A stretch of 64,000 bases of DNA from assembly GCA_963693315.1 (NCBI GenBank), contig CAVNZG010001060.1:186001-250000 (forward strand), written 5' to 3'. The stretch is from Diogma glabrata (taxonomy: Eukaryota > Arthropoda > Insecta > Diptera > Cylindrotomidae). A model generated the notes under the pieces. That model worked only from the letters and a program-made list of their open reading frames with translations. It searched no databases and was not told the DNA's origin. Made by a program: the position numbers and the translations under genes. Shown here piece after piece: positions 36,603 through 48,380 of this stretch. Every line of letters begins with the position of its first letter. The first letter of the stretch is position 1.

Positions 36603-37298
36603 TGTTACGTTTTTCCAAACTTCCTTCGAATTGGCCTAACTCACAATTCGATAAACGCAATTCCCAATCTCTTTCTGAGTTCGATCACTGATTAGTAAGC
36701 AAACACACCAGGTTTTATTAAGTATTCAACACCTTAACTGTTCCACAACAACAGGAAAACAATACAGCAAACAATATTCCCAACTAGAATATTCTTCCAA
36801 CAGCTTCGAAACTCCAACGGTTTATTGTAGAAATTTCCAGTAATGCAACGTTTAGAATAATACACAAATTATTTCTACTTAATAACACTTTAAACTTTAT
36901 TTACAAAAACTAATTTAAATATCACTTTTATAATTTCAACTTCACTATCGCAGGTTTAAAATAACACTAATTTTACATTTAATTTCACTTTACTGTCGCA
37001 GGTCTAAAATAAAACTAATTAAAAACTACAAAAGGTATTTTTCTTATATACCTTCTGCAATACTTCTAGATAATTCGACATCACTTTCCAGAAACCTTGA
37101 GAAAACATTAGAATACTCGATTATTTTACGTTATGTTGATTTGATTCATAAAATCGTTTATGTTGACCCTATTTCTAAGAAGAGACAACAACAACAATAT
37201 TCATTTCATTAATTTGTTTGTTGATTTTATTTTCCTGGAAGTGACCGTAATCGTTTAGATCTTTCTGTAATCGTCTAGATTTTTCTGCACTCGTAACA
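36603..37298 (-). mobile_element. Retrotransposon LTR (solo, or 3' LTR of the adjacent Gypsy relic)
   Basis: The block is bounded by TGTTACG (36603) and CGTAACA (ending 37298), the TG...CA inverted ends of an LTR, with ATAA on both sides as a possible 4 bp target duplication. On the minus strand it has a promoter-like order: a TATA box (TATATAAG at about 37050-37043), then a downstream transcribed part with an AATAAAG signal near 36900-36895. Two short units (ATCGCAGGT and GTCGCAGGT followed by TAAAATAA) are duplicated inside. The ATAA repeats favour a solo LTR, but this AT-rich match is weak, and the orientation agrees with the Gypsy pol at 38690-41050. Confidence 0.75.
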
Positions 37299-38689
37299 AT
37301 AATAATAAATAATTACGTAATTATTTAGAAAAGAAAAGTGATTATTACAATGGGAGTATAACATTGGTCATTAGTTCGATATAAAACTTCTCTTACTAAT
37401 ATTGTAAATTGTGTTAATTATTTGTTTAATCATAAAAATGGCTTGATTATACAATAAACACACCTATCCTATGTTGGGCTAGTTAATTTTGTTGCTATAG
37501 CTTAAGATTTAAGGAATATTTGGCTGATTCAAATTGTTCGACACTATACAGAAAACTAATGACATAAAATATCATAACTTACTTCTTCTACCTATTATAA
37601 GTGGTTCAGCATATTAATTTTAAAATTATCTTGATTATGTTCCATAAAGTAATTACTTAACATTTCACCTTAAATTTAATTTATGTTTCCTTGATTCCAC
37701 TCACTCGTAATTATTTGTTCAATGACTTCTGACTTTAGTCAAAATAACTTTTACACCTAAATAATTGGTATCCAACCATTTTTGAAACGATACTTCAGCC
37801 CTATTTTACTACTTTCCCATATTTAGCAAATGTTATATAGAAATAATTTTTTTTTCGTTGTTCAGATACGATATATACTCCCACTGTCAAAACCAAAGCA
37901 ATTTTTCCTAATTTAAGAACAAACAAAACGAGCAAAATTATAGAAAAATAAAATAGAAATATAATTTTCACAAACAATTTTATATTGTTGAAAATTCTAA
38001 AAATATATTTATAATTAATTTGCTATTAGGCTATAACGTCACTAGTTTATGGTGTTGAGTACAGATCTTTATTTTTAACAAGTTTTAGTATCAGTGAAGA
38101 ATAAATTGATAGCTATTTCAGTATGCATGTTTCAAGCAATTTCCTGCTTAAAAAATAAAGCGAGCGTTTTGTATCTTCAGTATATAATACCAACCCCTTA
38201 TGAAACTGCCCTTGTATTAATTATTTTTTTCGTTCATAATAATAGAAAATTCAAAAACTTGGTTTCAAAAGTTTTGCAGACATTTAAATATTTATCTTTT
38301 TATTGCAAGAAGAGGAGAAATGGAAAATGTTTTATGAAAATTGGTAATATTTGGATGAAATAATTTTCAATTGGCTATCTGGTTTTAGTTGTTAGTTGAA
38401 GTACTGTTTGGTGTTTTTGTAGTTATAGTAATTTATAATTTTAAATATTTCTGGGCAATTAAATGTTCTTAATTTGTTTATAATCTGAAGGAGTTGAAGA
38501 GTTGAGCATTTATATCAATACAGCTCAATTATAAATAATTATAAAACCAAACTTTATTTCCTCCAAACGGTGAAAAAAAACTTTAGTGTTTACAATTTTG
38601 GTACCTGTTCCTATTTGAATCGTAGTATCAGAAACTATACTGAAATGATGAAATTGTTTTGAAATGAAATTATTTTCTTATTAAATCAG
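37299..38689. other. Stretch between LTR and Gypsy integrase; possible decayed element 3' part
   Basis: If the LTR and the minus-strand pol belong together, this 1.4 kb would hold the env or 3' untranslated part, but I see no envelope-like sequence. The plus frame at 38094-38363 (89 codons) has no recognisable motif. Confidence 0.4.
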
Positions 38690-39190
38690 AACCTCGGAAG
38701 GGAAAATCTGATTTGTAAGATTTTGCTTCATTTGTTAATAGCACATTATCTCCCATATGAAAGTTTTGAGGTGGTGTGTGAGAGTATGTGGCTGTATGTG
38801 TTGTACAAAAACATCGCATATGGTAACCAATCCCGTTCAAGTAAATTTTTATCTGTAAATTAAATCAAATATGTGACGAGACTGCGATGACTTTTTTCCC
38901 AAAGCTCCATTGCTTTCTGAGTGATACTCGCTTGTATTACTTTTCTTATTTTCAGCAGTTTACAAATTCATTTAAAGTGTTTGTTTCAAAAATTTGCACC
39001 TTGGTCGGTATAAGAATTGATGAAGGTCAACCAAAAATACAAATTAAATTAGGAATTAAAGCTTGTGCTACTGTTTCTATATCCTTACACTGAATTGTTA
39101 GTACTAAGGAATATTTGTTTACGTCGCATTGTATTGTCAGGATATATTTTTGTTTGAAAATGTCAGAGGTGATGGACCGACAATGTCCAA
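38690..39190 (-). pseudogene. 297-like Gypsy integrase remnant
   Basis: The minus strand carries integrase core pieces in changing frames: a segment matching the region around the second catalytic Asp (TDQGANF near 38998), then SESNGAL followed by KKSHRSLVTYLI near 38870-38915, and RDWLPYAMFLYNTYSH near 38800-38835. The Glu expected after GAL appears to be lost. In the intact family this enzyme joins element cDNA to the host chromosome. Frameshifts and stops break it. It is continuous with RNase H and RT pieces at higher coordinates, as expected for one minus-strand pol. Confidence 0.78.
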
Positions 39191-39599
39191 AAATACTTTT
39201 TCAAATGATTTGGAAGAGTTTGATGTAATTTAGTTGTTTGCCTTTTAAGTGTGTTTTATTATTCTGACAAGATTCATAATTTTCTATATATTTTTGGATT
39301 CTGCTTAACAGATTTTAAAGTAATAATAACTTTTAATTCTGTTAAATGTCCTACAAAGTCCTTGATGGCCATCGAGTAGACTATTATGAGACTCTTGTAT
39401 AATAATTTCTATTTTGGGGTATTTCTTATGGGGTGATCGATGCATGAGGAGGTAGCTACTCTCTCACTTACAGGGAAAGTTTTAATATTTGATGTTTTGG
39501 TGACGGGAAATGGTAAATAAATATTATCATTTAAAGAATTTTTATCTTGCACTGAAATTATTCTCGATTAAGATCTTGTTATCACGTTTATATTTGGAA

Positions 39600-39900
39600 G
39601 TGGTTCTAACGCATCAGCGTTAGAATTTGATTTTTCAGGTTTGTGGATAATTTCAAAATCATACTCGTCGAGTTTGATTTTCCATAGCATTGATCTTGAT
39701 GATGAGTTTTGACACTGCCAAGCCAAACCAAAGGCTTATGATCAGTGAAAACTTTAAATTGACGACCATATAAACACGGATTGAAATACTTCGTTCCCCA
39801 GACAATTGTAAGCAACTCTTTCTCTATAGTAGAGTAATTTTTGTGTAATAGTTCTGCTGGCAAAAGACAGCTCCGACTGCTGGAATCTGTTGTAAGAATT
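39600..39900 (-). pseudogene. 297-like Gypsy RNase H remnant
   Basis: An open segment of 85 codons (39606-39863) reads [19 protein letters not shown], then [18 protein letters not shown]. This matches the RNase H of 297/17.6-like Gypsy elements, which degrades the RNA strand during reverse transcription. The catalytic TDHKPL box is intact, and the start of the domain just upstream is altered. The frame diverges after KTHHQDQC. Between it and integrase (39200-39600) the zinc-binding part is only faintly visible. Confidence 0.85.
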
Positions 39901-40009
39901 AATTCGCTACTGTAATCACTAATTGGGATACTGTAAAATGGGTGGGTTCGTGTGTAAATTTTTCATTTTGTGAAATTATTTATCGTGAAAGGTGTTCCAA
40001 TAAAAAACC

Positions 40010-41050
40010 ACTTATTTTTTAAGCAATTTATAAAGAGGTCTTGCTATACTGAAATAATTAGAACAAAAATTTCTGTAATAATCAACGAGATCAAGAAATG
40101 ATTGTCTATCTCTAACATTTCGAGGCTTTTTATAATGCTCTTTAGCTTCAAGCTTTAAAGGATCAGGTTTTATTCCTTCAGGTGTAATGATATACCACAA
40201 CTAATTTACTTCACACCCTAGAAAATAATATTTGTCAATATTTAATTTTTAATTGAATTTTCGAAAGCAATAAAAATCATCAATAAGTTTCGAGCTATGA
40301 TCGTTATGATCTACACCATACAAGACTACGTCATCCAAATAAATGAAACACTTACATTCCTTTAATTCGCACCAAAATGTTGTTCATAAAACGTTGAAAA
40401 GAACTTGAAGCGTTTTTCAACCCCATGCCCATTCGTGAAAATTGTCCATATTCTGTGGAAAATGCAGTGTTTTGTCGGTCATTTAGATCAAAAGGAATCC
40501 GATAGAACCCCTTGGCTAAATCCATGATACAAAAAAATAATTGCTTTTACCCAGTTGCTCTGTGATGTAAGGCAACAGTTAGCTATCTCGGACGACTATA
40601 ATCAATGACAATGCGCCTTTTCTTTTCGTTGTTAGTTGATTTATTTGGTACGAATAATAGTGGAAAATTCCAAGGTGACTGAGAATCCTTAATAATTCCA
40701 TCCATTTTGATTTGATTGACTAGACAATTTATTTCGTCTTGGCTGCATTGAGCTTGACGATAGGGTTTTATATAAATAGGACTTGCATTTGAAAAAGCTT
40801 TAATGTTATGAGCCCATCTAGGAAAAACAAGTCATTGTATTTACAACATATTTAAATGATTGAATCTTTTTGAAAATTATTAAAATGTTCGGTCTTAAGT
40901 CTAATTTCTAGAATTTCTAAGCGATCAAAAATAATATCGCCTGAATTTTCTGTATAAAAATGTTTGTGTTTAATAATAAGTGTTGGTTAGTATATCGTTT
41001 TTGTAAATTTTCTGCCACGTATGTTCCAAAAGTTTTCAATACCACTCAAA
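40010..41050 (-). pseudogene. 297-like Gypsy reverse transcriptase remnant
   Basis: On the minus strand the order is correct: a leading segment near 40830-40980 (LLYTENSGDIIFDRLEILEI), the fingers QSPWNFPLLFVPNKSTNNEK near 40660-40700, KKRRIVIDYSR, then the active-site box YLDD (KCFIYLDDVVLYGVDHND near 40310-40350). The connection region is open at 40012-40200 (PLKLEAKEHYKKPRNVRDRQ, then LVDYYRNFCSN). Several frameshifts and internal stops interrupt it. A short plus-strand piece with almost the same fingers sequence lies at 42160-42365, so at least two copies of this family inserted in this neighbourhood. Confidence 0.85.
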
Positions 41051-41119
41051 ATGCCCTTAGAATTGCATTTATTCTCAGATTATAAATTGTAGAGTCGCGA
41101 AAACAAAATCAAAATTAAT

Positions 41120-41660
41120 TAAATAAAATCGAAGCTGATTCAAAATTTTCTATCCAACCGATACATATCTGTCTCCTTAGACGGATTTTCATCTGAGTCT
41201 AAGCTAATCAACGCTGGTGTACCTCAAGGCTCAGTATTGTCTCCAACCCTATTTTTGATTTATATCAACGAGTTGCTAAAAATCGCCAGCAACCCAATAA
41301 AAACTTGATACCCTACAACATCGTCGCACCGTTTCTGACCTCGTTGTTTCTTACAAATATCGTCATCAACAGGACTCAAATGAAATCAGCAGCATCATAC
41401 CTCAAACTTATTCTTTCCCCAGTTCCACTTGGCAATCGGCTAGCGCAACCAGTGAAACGGTCGAGATCCCACGCTTGCATACTGGCAAATCGCAGAAAGA
41501 CTTCTTCGTCTGAACTGCATACAAATGGAATAGTTTACCGGAATCCATAGTCTCAGATGGTTTCAGTCCGCAAAGGTTTAAAAAAAGCGGCCATCAACAT
41601 CTTGGAGCGCAAGTTGTTGTGGAACCTACGTCTGAAAAGGTATTTATGTGTTGTTGTGAC
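41120..41660 (+). pseudogene. CR1/Jockey-like reverse transcriptase fragment with internal deletion
   Basis: The segment 41150-41290 reads NAGVPQGSVLSPTLFLIYIN preceded by DGFSSES, almost the same as residues 184-214 of the relic at 7612-9372. It then jumps to material that corresponds to the C-terminal part of that protein (41320-41660), so the YADD-containing catalytic strand and thumb are deleted. The last part ends RFKKAAINILE in another frame. The piece is 5'-truncated and non-functional. It lies just beyond the end of the minus-strand Gypsy relic. Confidence 0.8.
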
Positions 41661-42159
41661 ACCTTTTGTAAATCCTATAACACAAAACTTTTTATTTTAA
41701 AAAGAAAAATCTGCTCCAATATATAGAAGAAAGAAATATTTTTAATTTTTATTTGCGATATCGATTGAGATTGGTGGATAAGATTTGTCATCATTGATGT
41801 ATTAGACTGAATTTGTGAGGACCGCGGACACGTAGAGGTGAAAAAATATTTTTGGCTTCATGATTTTTGATCTAATCAATATTTTCAAGAATATTTAAAT
41901 TAGCATTTCTTTCTATAAATTCAGAATAGGAGATAATACACATACCTTATATCTGACAGGCTAACGTAGCCTGCCAGATTTGCACAAACAGGATCAAATT
42001 CAAAATAAACTGGATTCAAACAAAAATTTCTCCATTGTATTTAAATACAACCGTTTCTTCATTGCATGCCACTCAACGATTAAATAAATCACTTCACTCA
42101 GCCAAAACTCAAACACAAGCTGTTAACAATGAGTTTCCGTTATTTGTAAATATTGTTTT
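41661..42159. other. No recognised gene; short hairpin at 41951-41979
   Basis: ATCTG-A-CAGGCT pairs with AGCCTG-C-CAGAT across a 5-base loop (AACGT). The remainder is AT-rich. The 42035-42241 frame overlaps the next Gypsy fragment and is not the coding frame. Confidence 0.55.
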
Positions 42160-42365
42160 TTTGATTCCTTTTTTCAAGTGCAAATCCTCTTTACAATCGT
42201 CAAGCTCAATCCGCCAAACACGAAATAAATCGTCAAGTTGATCAAATGAAAATGGATCGAACTATTAAAGATTCCGAGCTACCTTGGAATTTTCCACTAT
42301 TATTCATACCAAAGAAATCAACTAACAACGAAAAGAAAAGGCGCATTGTCGTTGATTTTTCAGGT
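42160..42365 (+). pseudogene. Gypsy reverse transcriptase scrap
   Basis: Plus-strand sequence from 42203 reads QAQSAKHEINRQVDQMK, then SELPWNFPLLFIPKKSTNNE and KKRRIVVDF. This is the fingers region of a 297-like Gypsy RT, close to the minus-strand copy at 40640-40720 but in opposite orientation and without its frame breaks. It stops abruptly at 42365. It may be the other end of an inverted or rearranged element. Confidence 0.85.
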
Positions 42366-42644
42366 TTCTTTTGTACTTTTTAAAAAATTTTCCAAAGTGT
42401 GCTGTTTAATACATGTTACCGTTATTTTCTGAACGCAAATTTTTAAGGCACAAATTTGTTGATTTATTTGACCAAGAATATATTATTTTTGATAAATATT
42501 GAGGAATATTGATGACAGTTCTATTGAACACTTGTTTATTTGAAAAATAAATGTTTTGATAAGCAAATTTCTGATTCTTAGTAATTAAATGCTGGATAAT
42601 AATCAAAACATCTCTACCAATTATGTTTGAAAATTTTCGATTTA

Positions 42645-42780
42645 GGGCTCCGTTTTTTATATGGAACACTATTGGTGAGACTTCGATGTGTTTTTGTCTT
42701 AAAATTGATTATCTATTAAACTATAAATCTTATGGACCTGTTATTTAAGGTGCGTATATAACTTACCTGCCCTCTGAAAA
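42645..42780 (+). repeat. Family D element, partial copy
   Basis: TTTAGGGCTCCGTTTTTTAT, then GGAACACTATTGGTGA, repeats the left end of 34156-35350, here with ATGGAAC for ACGGAAC. Homology fades after about 130 bp. Confidence 0.75.
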
Positions 42781-44439
42781 TGACGGATACAAAAAAAATC
42801 GAAATTTGTGTTATAGAAAACAATTAATGTATGTCACAATAAATGGAAATGCGATATAGAAATAATAACCAAAAATAAAAATAAAATAAGTAGGTGGCAT
42901 TAATAGTTATTTTTGTTTTGAAGCCTAAAAATTTAAAAGACAAGGACAAATGTTATTAATACCATTAATGTTATACAAATTATTAAACAAAAATCAGCTT
43001 ATAAAAAGAGATATAATATTATTTTAAAGTAATTTAAAATTTATTAACCGTAAAATAAGCTATCTGTAGACAGAATTTTTACAGTAGACAAAAAGCCAAT
43101 CATTTTTTCTCCAAGTTTTTCTTTTCAACTTAACTTTAATTTATTGTCCCAAAACGAAAATCCCAAACTTTTTGTCAACAAATTGGTTTAACTAATCTCA
43201 ACCATGTTTTCTGCTCTTTTTATAACAAGTCCAAAAGAAAAAGAATCTCTTTATCATTAACTTAAACCCTTTTTATATCTTCTTCTATATAAATAAAAAA
43301 AAAAAAAATATATATTAGAAACATAATCATTCACATTGATCCTTCCATAATCCGTAGCTCTATATTTTGTGTTTTTATTATTCGTTTTCATTACAAGCAA
43401 ACATGTAAAGTTCAACTCGAAATAATAATCCGAGTTTCATTGAAAATCCCATCTTACAACAAAACCGATAACAATGACATAAACTTAAAACTAAAATTGA
43501 AATCACATAATTATAAATTGTCAGTGGATTAACAAGAATAATAGATTAACTAGACAATTGAAATCAATTTCGTATAATATAATATATTCATATTATCAAT
43601 TTGATGTTATTTTATCTAGCTAATCTATCAAATTCCTATGGAAACATTACCTCTACAACAACAAAAGTTTAACAATTCAAATTCATTTCAACATTGTCAA
43701 TTACAATTAAAACACACAAAAAAACATCGTACATTAGAAGAAAGTCGATTTACAAACATTAGATTAGAAACAATAATTTCATTTGCTTGTTAAAGTGGAA
43801 TTTACTCAACAATAAAAAAGTTTATTTTCAAATAGAAAAAAAGCTCGAAACAGAAAATAGATTATTTTCTAACCGATCTTGAAGAAAATTACAAAAAAGT
43901 TTTACTTTTGGATAATTTAATAACAACGGGGATAAATGCTATGTAATTATTTTCTTTAGTTTTTATAGTTATATCGATGTTTAATTTGATTATAGAAGTA
44001 ATACAATTAGCTACGATACTACTTTGTAGGGTTGAACGATTGAAAAAGAATTTTGTATCGAAAGGTTATTAAGGGTTGATGCCAAATAGATTTATATACT
44101 ACAATTATTCATTTTTATTCAATTCCAAATTTTAATTTGAATTCATAATTTTCAATTATGCACACTTACATTTCTACATCAAATGATTCACACATCAAAT
44201 TAAAAGGTTTTTTAATAAACCTTCCTACACCATTTTTATATAAAAAAAAGTCCAATCGACAGGATATACACTAGGAAAAGGTAGATTTCATTGTCCGACA
44301 AATTTTCGTATAAGTTGAATTTAAAAAAAAACACTACGTGAGATTGCTGCAAAATTCCGTAGTATCTCACACTGTTTATTGCAGAAATCTAAAGAGGGTT
44401 TTATTGCAGATATATGGTTTTTATAAAATGATAAAAATA
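42781..44439. other. AT-rich stretch without a recognisable gene
   Basis: Nothing recognisable was seen except a short segment at 44270-44390 (GGTAGATTTCATTGTCCGAC and TGCAAAATTCCGTAGTATCTC), which weakly resembles parts of the family B neighbourhood near 17940-17980 and 18960-19000. Confidence 0.5.
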
Positions 44440-44640
44440 TGTTCAATATGTATTTAGAACGTTTAGAACGCTTCTATTTATACAGTTTAAGTTTCTATCA
44501 TCTTAATGGGTACCCGAATATGGCCAGATTATTTACCTCAATATTTTTTGTGTGGGTAAAAAAATGCGACCGTGAAAGTGTCGCTAAATTCCATTATACC
44601 CCATTTCGTTATATATATATCGGACGTTCTACGTCTACCG
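44440..44640 (+). repeat. Family B repeat, copy 2
   Basis: GGGTACCCGAATATGGCCAG, then AAAAATGCGACCGTGAAAGTG and CCATTTCGTTATATATATAT follow the order seen at 18867-19020. The open frame crossing it (44439-44684) is incidental. Confidence 0.75.
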
Positions 44641-46035
44641 GGACACTTGAATGGGCAAAATTTGACGCAACGTTTTGGATTTAAATTGTTTGCATAATCA
44701 TAGGCTTTTGAAAGTCACCTGGTTATGTATTAGTTTTGTAAAAACCAAGTCATTATTATATTTGAAAAATTTTGAATGTTTTTATCAATTATTATTGAGA
44801 AAGTGTTCAATCGCCATTTTATTAAATAAAAATTGCGGGTGAAAATTAACTTTGCTTTGGACATTCTACAATAATTTTTATTCAATCTGAGGTGAAGCTG
44901 TTTTGGACTGTTTCAAAATACTCTTTTAGGGTTAACTATTAAGCTGCAAAATTTATCATTTACAAAAAAAAAACGTGTTATCTTGTATAAGAATATAAGA
45001 AATCTTAATTCAAATAAAACCTTTAACGCGATAAATGCACTAATTCAATTTTTCTTTGTATTCTTTGTTCCATCAATCAAAGACCATGCGATGACATCAT
45101 CAGTTTACTTTTAAAAACAAAAAAATTCAAATCGAAATAAACTAAAAAATTAAAAAAAATAAATAGATTTATTTGTTTCATTTTTTTTATTTACAAAATG
45201 TAATGTAAATATATTGTTTGTATATCGGTGAACAAGATGGAAATTTTGTTTGCCATCATCATTAACGATATTGTTGTTTCGTTTATTTTTTTTGTGTTTG
45301 ATGTCATTACAGGCTGATACCTAAATTTTTTTTAAGCGTGAAATATTTTTCAATATAAAAATAATAATGTATGCTGAAAATGTTTCAATACCGCAGCGTA
45401 ATATAATGGAAATACTAGTTGTCTCTGTAAAAGTAACGCATATATAATATAATGAATAGACAATATTCGGATGCATAAATACTTTTCTTTTCTTTCTTTT
45501 AGATAAGTTCTTAATTACTTAATACATTTTTATATTTCAGTAAGTCAGTTTTTGATTTTTATTAAAATCAGTCAGTATTTAAAAGAAGAGTTTCTTTTTT
45601 TCCGTTATGTGAAGTGGATAGGTACCATTTGGTATTTTTTCCTTATTACGGAATATTCGTATAACGGTTATAATATAACCTTATTTGAATATATCCGACC
45701 CTGATTTGATTTTTCGTTTTTCACCGCTACTTAGTTAAACTATTTGAGCAGTGCCTGATTTAAAATACCTTACTAGAATGTGCAATATTTATTGTAATTT
45801 GATAAAATTTCATTTGGCTGAAATTCACTAGATTAAAATCCATTTCAGAAATATATATTTAAAGTAAATTCACCTATAGTTAAGTTATTGCTTGACTATG
45901 ATATGACTATATGTTATAAATTTTTTTCATTGGATATTTTTATTTTGTTTTAATTATTTTGTAAATCATTTACATTCAGCTATGATAATATTTTATTTTT
46001 TTTTATATTTTGATTATCCGGCGCGTATAGTTTAA
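44641..46035. other. AT-rich stretch with a family E segment at 45660-45735
   Basis: AACCTTATTTGAATATATCC, GACCCTGATT and TTTTTCGTTTTTCACC at 45660-45735 match, in inverse, the interior of the TIR element at 24820-24905, and in direct order 50490-50565. The rest shows no gene or element. Confidence 0.6.
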
Positions 46036-46170
46036 GGCGTTACGGTCCTGACTATGGCCATTCCCTATCAGTGATAGGGAAAACCGAATCCGGCCCGGCT
46101 CATCTGAGCTCGAATAAAATGCCCATTGGAACGGAGCTAATTTGAACTGCGTGAACCATCCCCTATGTAA
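46036..46170 (+). repeat. Family F direct repeat, copy 1, with a 19 bp palindrome
   Basis: Shared with 47155-47300 are CTATCAGTGATAG, AATCCGGC, CGGCTCATCTGAGCTCGAAT and AATGCC. In this copy the first motif is a perfect palindrome, TCCCTATCAGTGATAGGGA (46062-46080). GC content is far above the surroundings. Confidence 0.8.
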
Positions 46171-47154
46171 AGTGCCAATGCCAAATAATGGCCCTTTACA
46201 AATAATAACCCTTCAACATTTTTAACTTATATTTTATTAACTTGTATAAGCGAAACAAATATAAACAAAAACAAACCATGAAAAAACTGTATAATATGAT
46301 TTTCCGCGTATTATTATTTTTCCGCATTGTTTTAAAATTAAATGTTTTGTTTATATTTGTTTAATTAGAAAGCAAAATTTTAATTTGTTTTTAAAATTTT
46401 CTTTCTATTTAAGTAAAAGTAAATTTTAATTTTAGTTGAGTTGAATTTTAGATAATAAATAATAGAGTTAAATAATAGAGTTGAATTTGAATAGTGAAGA
46501 TAAATTTTTTAGAAATAAAGTGAAGTCAAAATTTTAAAGTTGAGGTGTACTTAAGATTTAAAATAGTAGAGTTCTGAATATAAATTCGACTAAAATAGTC
46601 GAAAATTGAAATAAAATAGAGTTGATCTAATAAATTAAAATTAAAGAGACGATTTCGGGAGCTTAAAAATATTTGTGTTAGTCAAAAATTAAAAGTATAA
46701 GTAATCTAAAAGAGTTGATCTGTGAATCAATACAAGTGTTAAATTGGAAAATAAGTAGTTGAAGGTTCTAGAAAATAATAAAGAAAAAAGTAAAGTGATT
46801 AATATTAAAATAAATTAAATATATAAGTTTTCCTATAATTTTGTTTGTTCAAACTTAACACGGACTATAATAACTGTCACTGTTAAATTAAGAGTTCAGA
46901 GTCAAGTGATTAGAATTGTAAAAACCTAAAATAAAATATTAAAATAAAAATTACTTGAATTTTGAGAACAAGTTATACGTTCAAATGGAGAGGTAGAAAT
47001 CAGGTCGAACCATAAATTAAATTTTCTGTATTAAACAAAAAAAAATTAAGAAAAAGGAAATGTAAATAAAACATTCTGAAAATCGAAATAGTACAAAATT
47101 TATACGTAAGTGACTTTTATTTCTGTTCCACCCGTTCCACTTGTGATTATGTTA
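46171..47154. other. AT-rich spacer between the two family F copies
   Basis: This is almost pure AT-rich sequence with loose repeats of AATAGAGTTGAAT around 46440-46630. No coding capacity is visible. Confidence 0.6.
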
Positions 47155-47300
47155 TAGTACACCCGCTACGGCACAACACCTATCAGTGATAGCCTAATAG
47201 GGAAAGCTAAATCCGGCTCGGCTCATCTGAGCTCGAATATAATGCCATTAGGATAGGTGGGGTAGGACGCAAACATAACACTTAAAATCAAGGCCCCAAT
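47155..47300 (+). repeat. Family F direct repeat, copy 2
   Basis: This is the second copy of 46036-46170, about 1.12 kb away in the same orientation. CTATCAGTGATAG (47180-47192) is kept, while the outer palindrome bases have changed. The pair could be terminal direct repeats of an element or a dispersed duplication. Confidence 0.78.
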
Positions 47301-47618
47301 CAGTGCCCCATGCAGTGCTTGATCCGAAGTAGGAAAAACCTGATTAGTGCCAAATTTTAGCTCTGATCAATTTCTTCAATAATTTTATTTGTGGCTTGAA
47401 ATGTAATAAAATAATGTTGCTGCCAGGCGTTTGAGCAACAACTTCATTAAAACGCTATCACCTTTATGCCGCATTGTTATCGTCAAAAAAATAGAGTCAA
47501 CTGGTATCGTTCATGTATCAAAAACCGACATATATTTCTCGGTATTAGCTATTTATGAAGTTGTTTTTCACTTTTTGCTCTTATTTAGGTATTTTTTGCA
47601 AAGGTTTTATATGTTTAT

Positions 47619-48325
47619 TAGACTGGTCGTTAAAAACTAAATTTTCTCAGACGTCACCTAAAAAAATTCTTTGCAGCCAAAAAACTATGAGGGTAATCTT
47701 TTTTTAAATAACAAGAACACGTGCCTCAAATCAATTCTCAAGTTCATTTTTTGATAAAATCGTGAATATCTCATGAAATATGCGGATTTAAAAAAAATCA
47801 CATGATTGTTTTGGAATGAAATTTGATTTTCTAAAAAAGAAGTCCAGGCCATTTTTTTCTAAAAAATATATTTCTTATGATATTTTGTAAAAACATTCGA
47901 AATCCTTCGCAACTCATAAAACAAATGACGAAAATTTTGACAATAAAGAACTAATTTTGATTTTTCTTTTCACGATTATTATTTTATTCTTTTTATTCGA
48001 CAGCATAAGAAGAAAATTAGTACTTTATCGTTATCTTTATTATATATATTATTGATAAATTTCGAAAATATACGATTTAGTCAAAAATGGCTTGCTTTTT
48101 TTGAGAAAATTAACTTTCCTACAAAAAAGTTAAAGTGATTTCTTTTTAAATCTACATATTTCATGAGATATTTAAAAGAATCTACAATTTTATCAAAAAA
48201 TCAACTAGGTTGATTTTGGTTCACGTGTTCTTTTAATTTAAAAAAAATATACGCTCATGGTTTTTTTACCACAAAGAGTTTGATTAGGGGGTACCTGGGG
48301 AATTTAATTTTTAAAGACCAGTCTA
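47619..48325. mobile_element. ~0.7 kb TIR palindrome element (MITE-like)
   Basis: The outer ends TAGACTGGTC (47619) and GACCAGTCTA (ending 48325) are mirror images and extend through TTAAAAA and TAAATT. The arms continue to pair for over 200 bp (AACACGTG, TTTTTTGATAAAAT, ATCTCATGAAATATG in left order, inverse on the right), leaving a spacer of about 220 bp. TA at each tip is a likely target duplication. No coding sequence is present. TA targets suggest mobilisation by a Tc1/mariner-type enzyme, which is inference. Confidence 0.85.
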
Positions 48326-48380
48326 GTGTTTGTTTTTATGGCTTTACTTTTGAGTCAAATCATTTATTTTTTTATTTATT

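Noticed and set aside
37299..38689. Envelope gene between LTR and Gypsy pol
   Set aside because: No signal peptide, furin-like site or fusion-peptide-like sequence could be seen, so an errantivirus-type env is not claimed.
42035..42241. 68-codon plus frame
   Set aside because: The Gypsy RT coding homology in this area is in a different frame.
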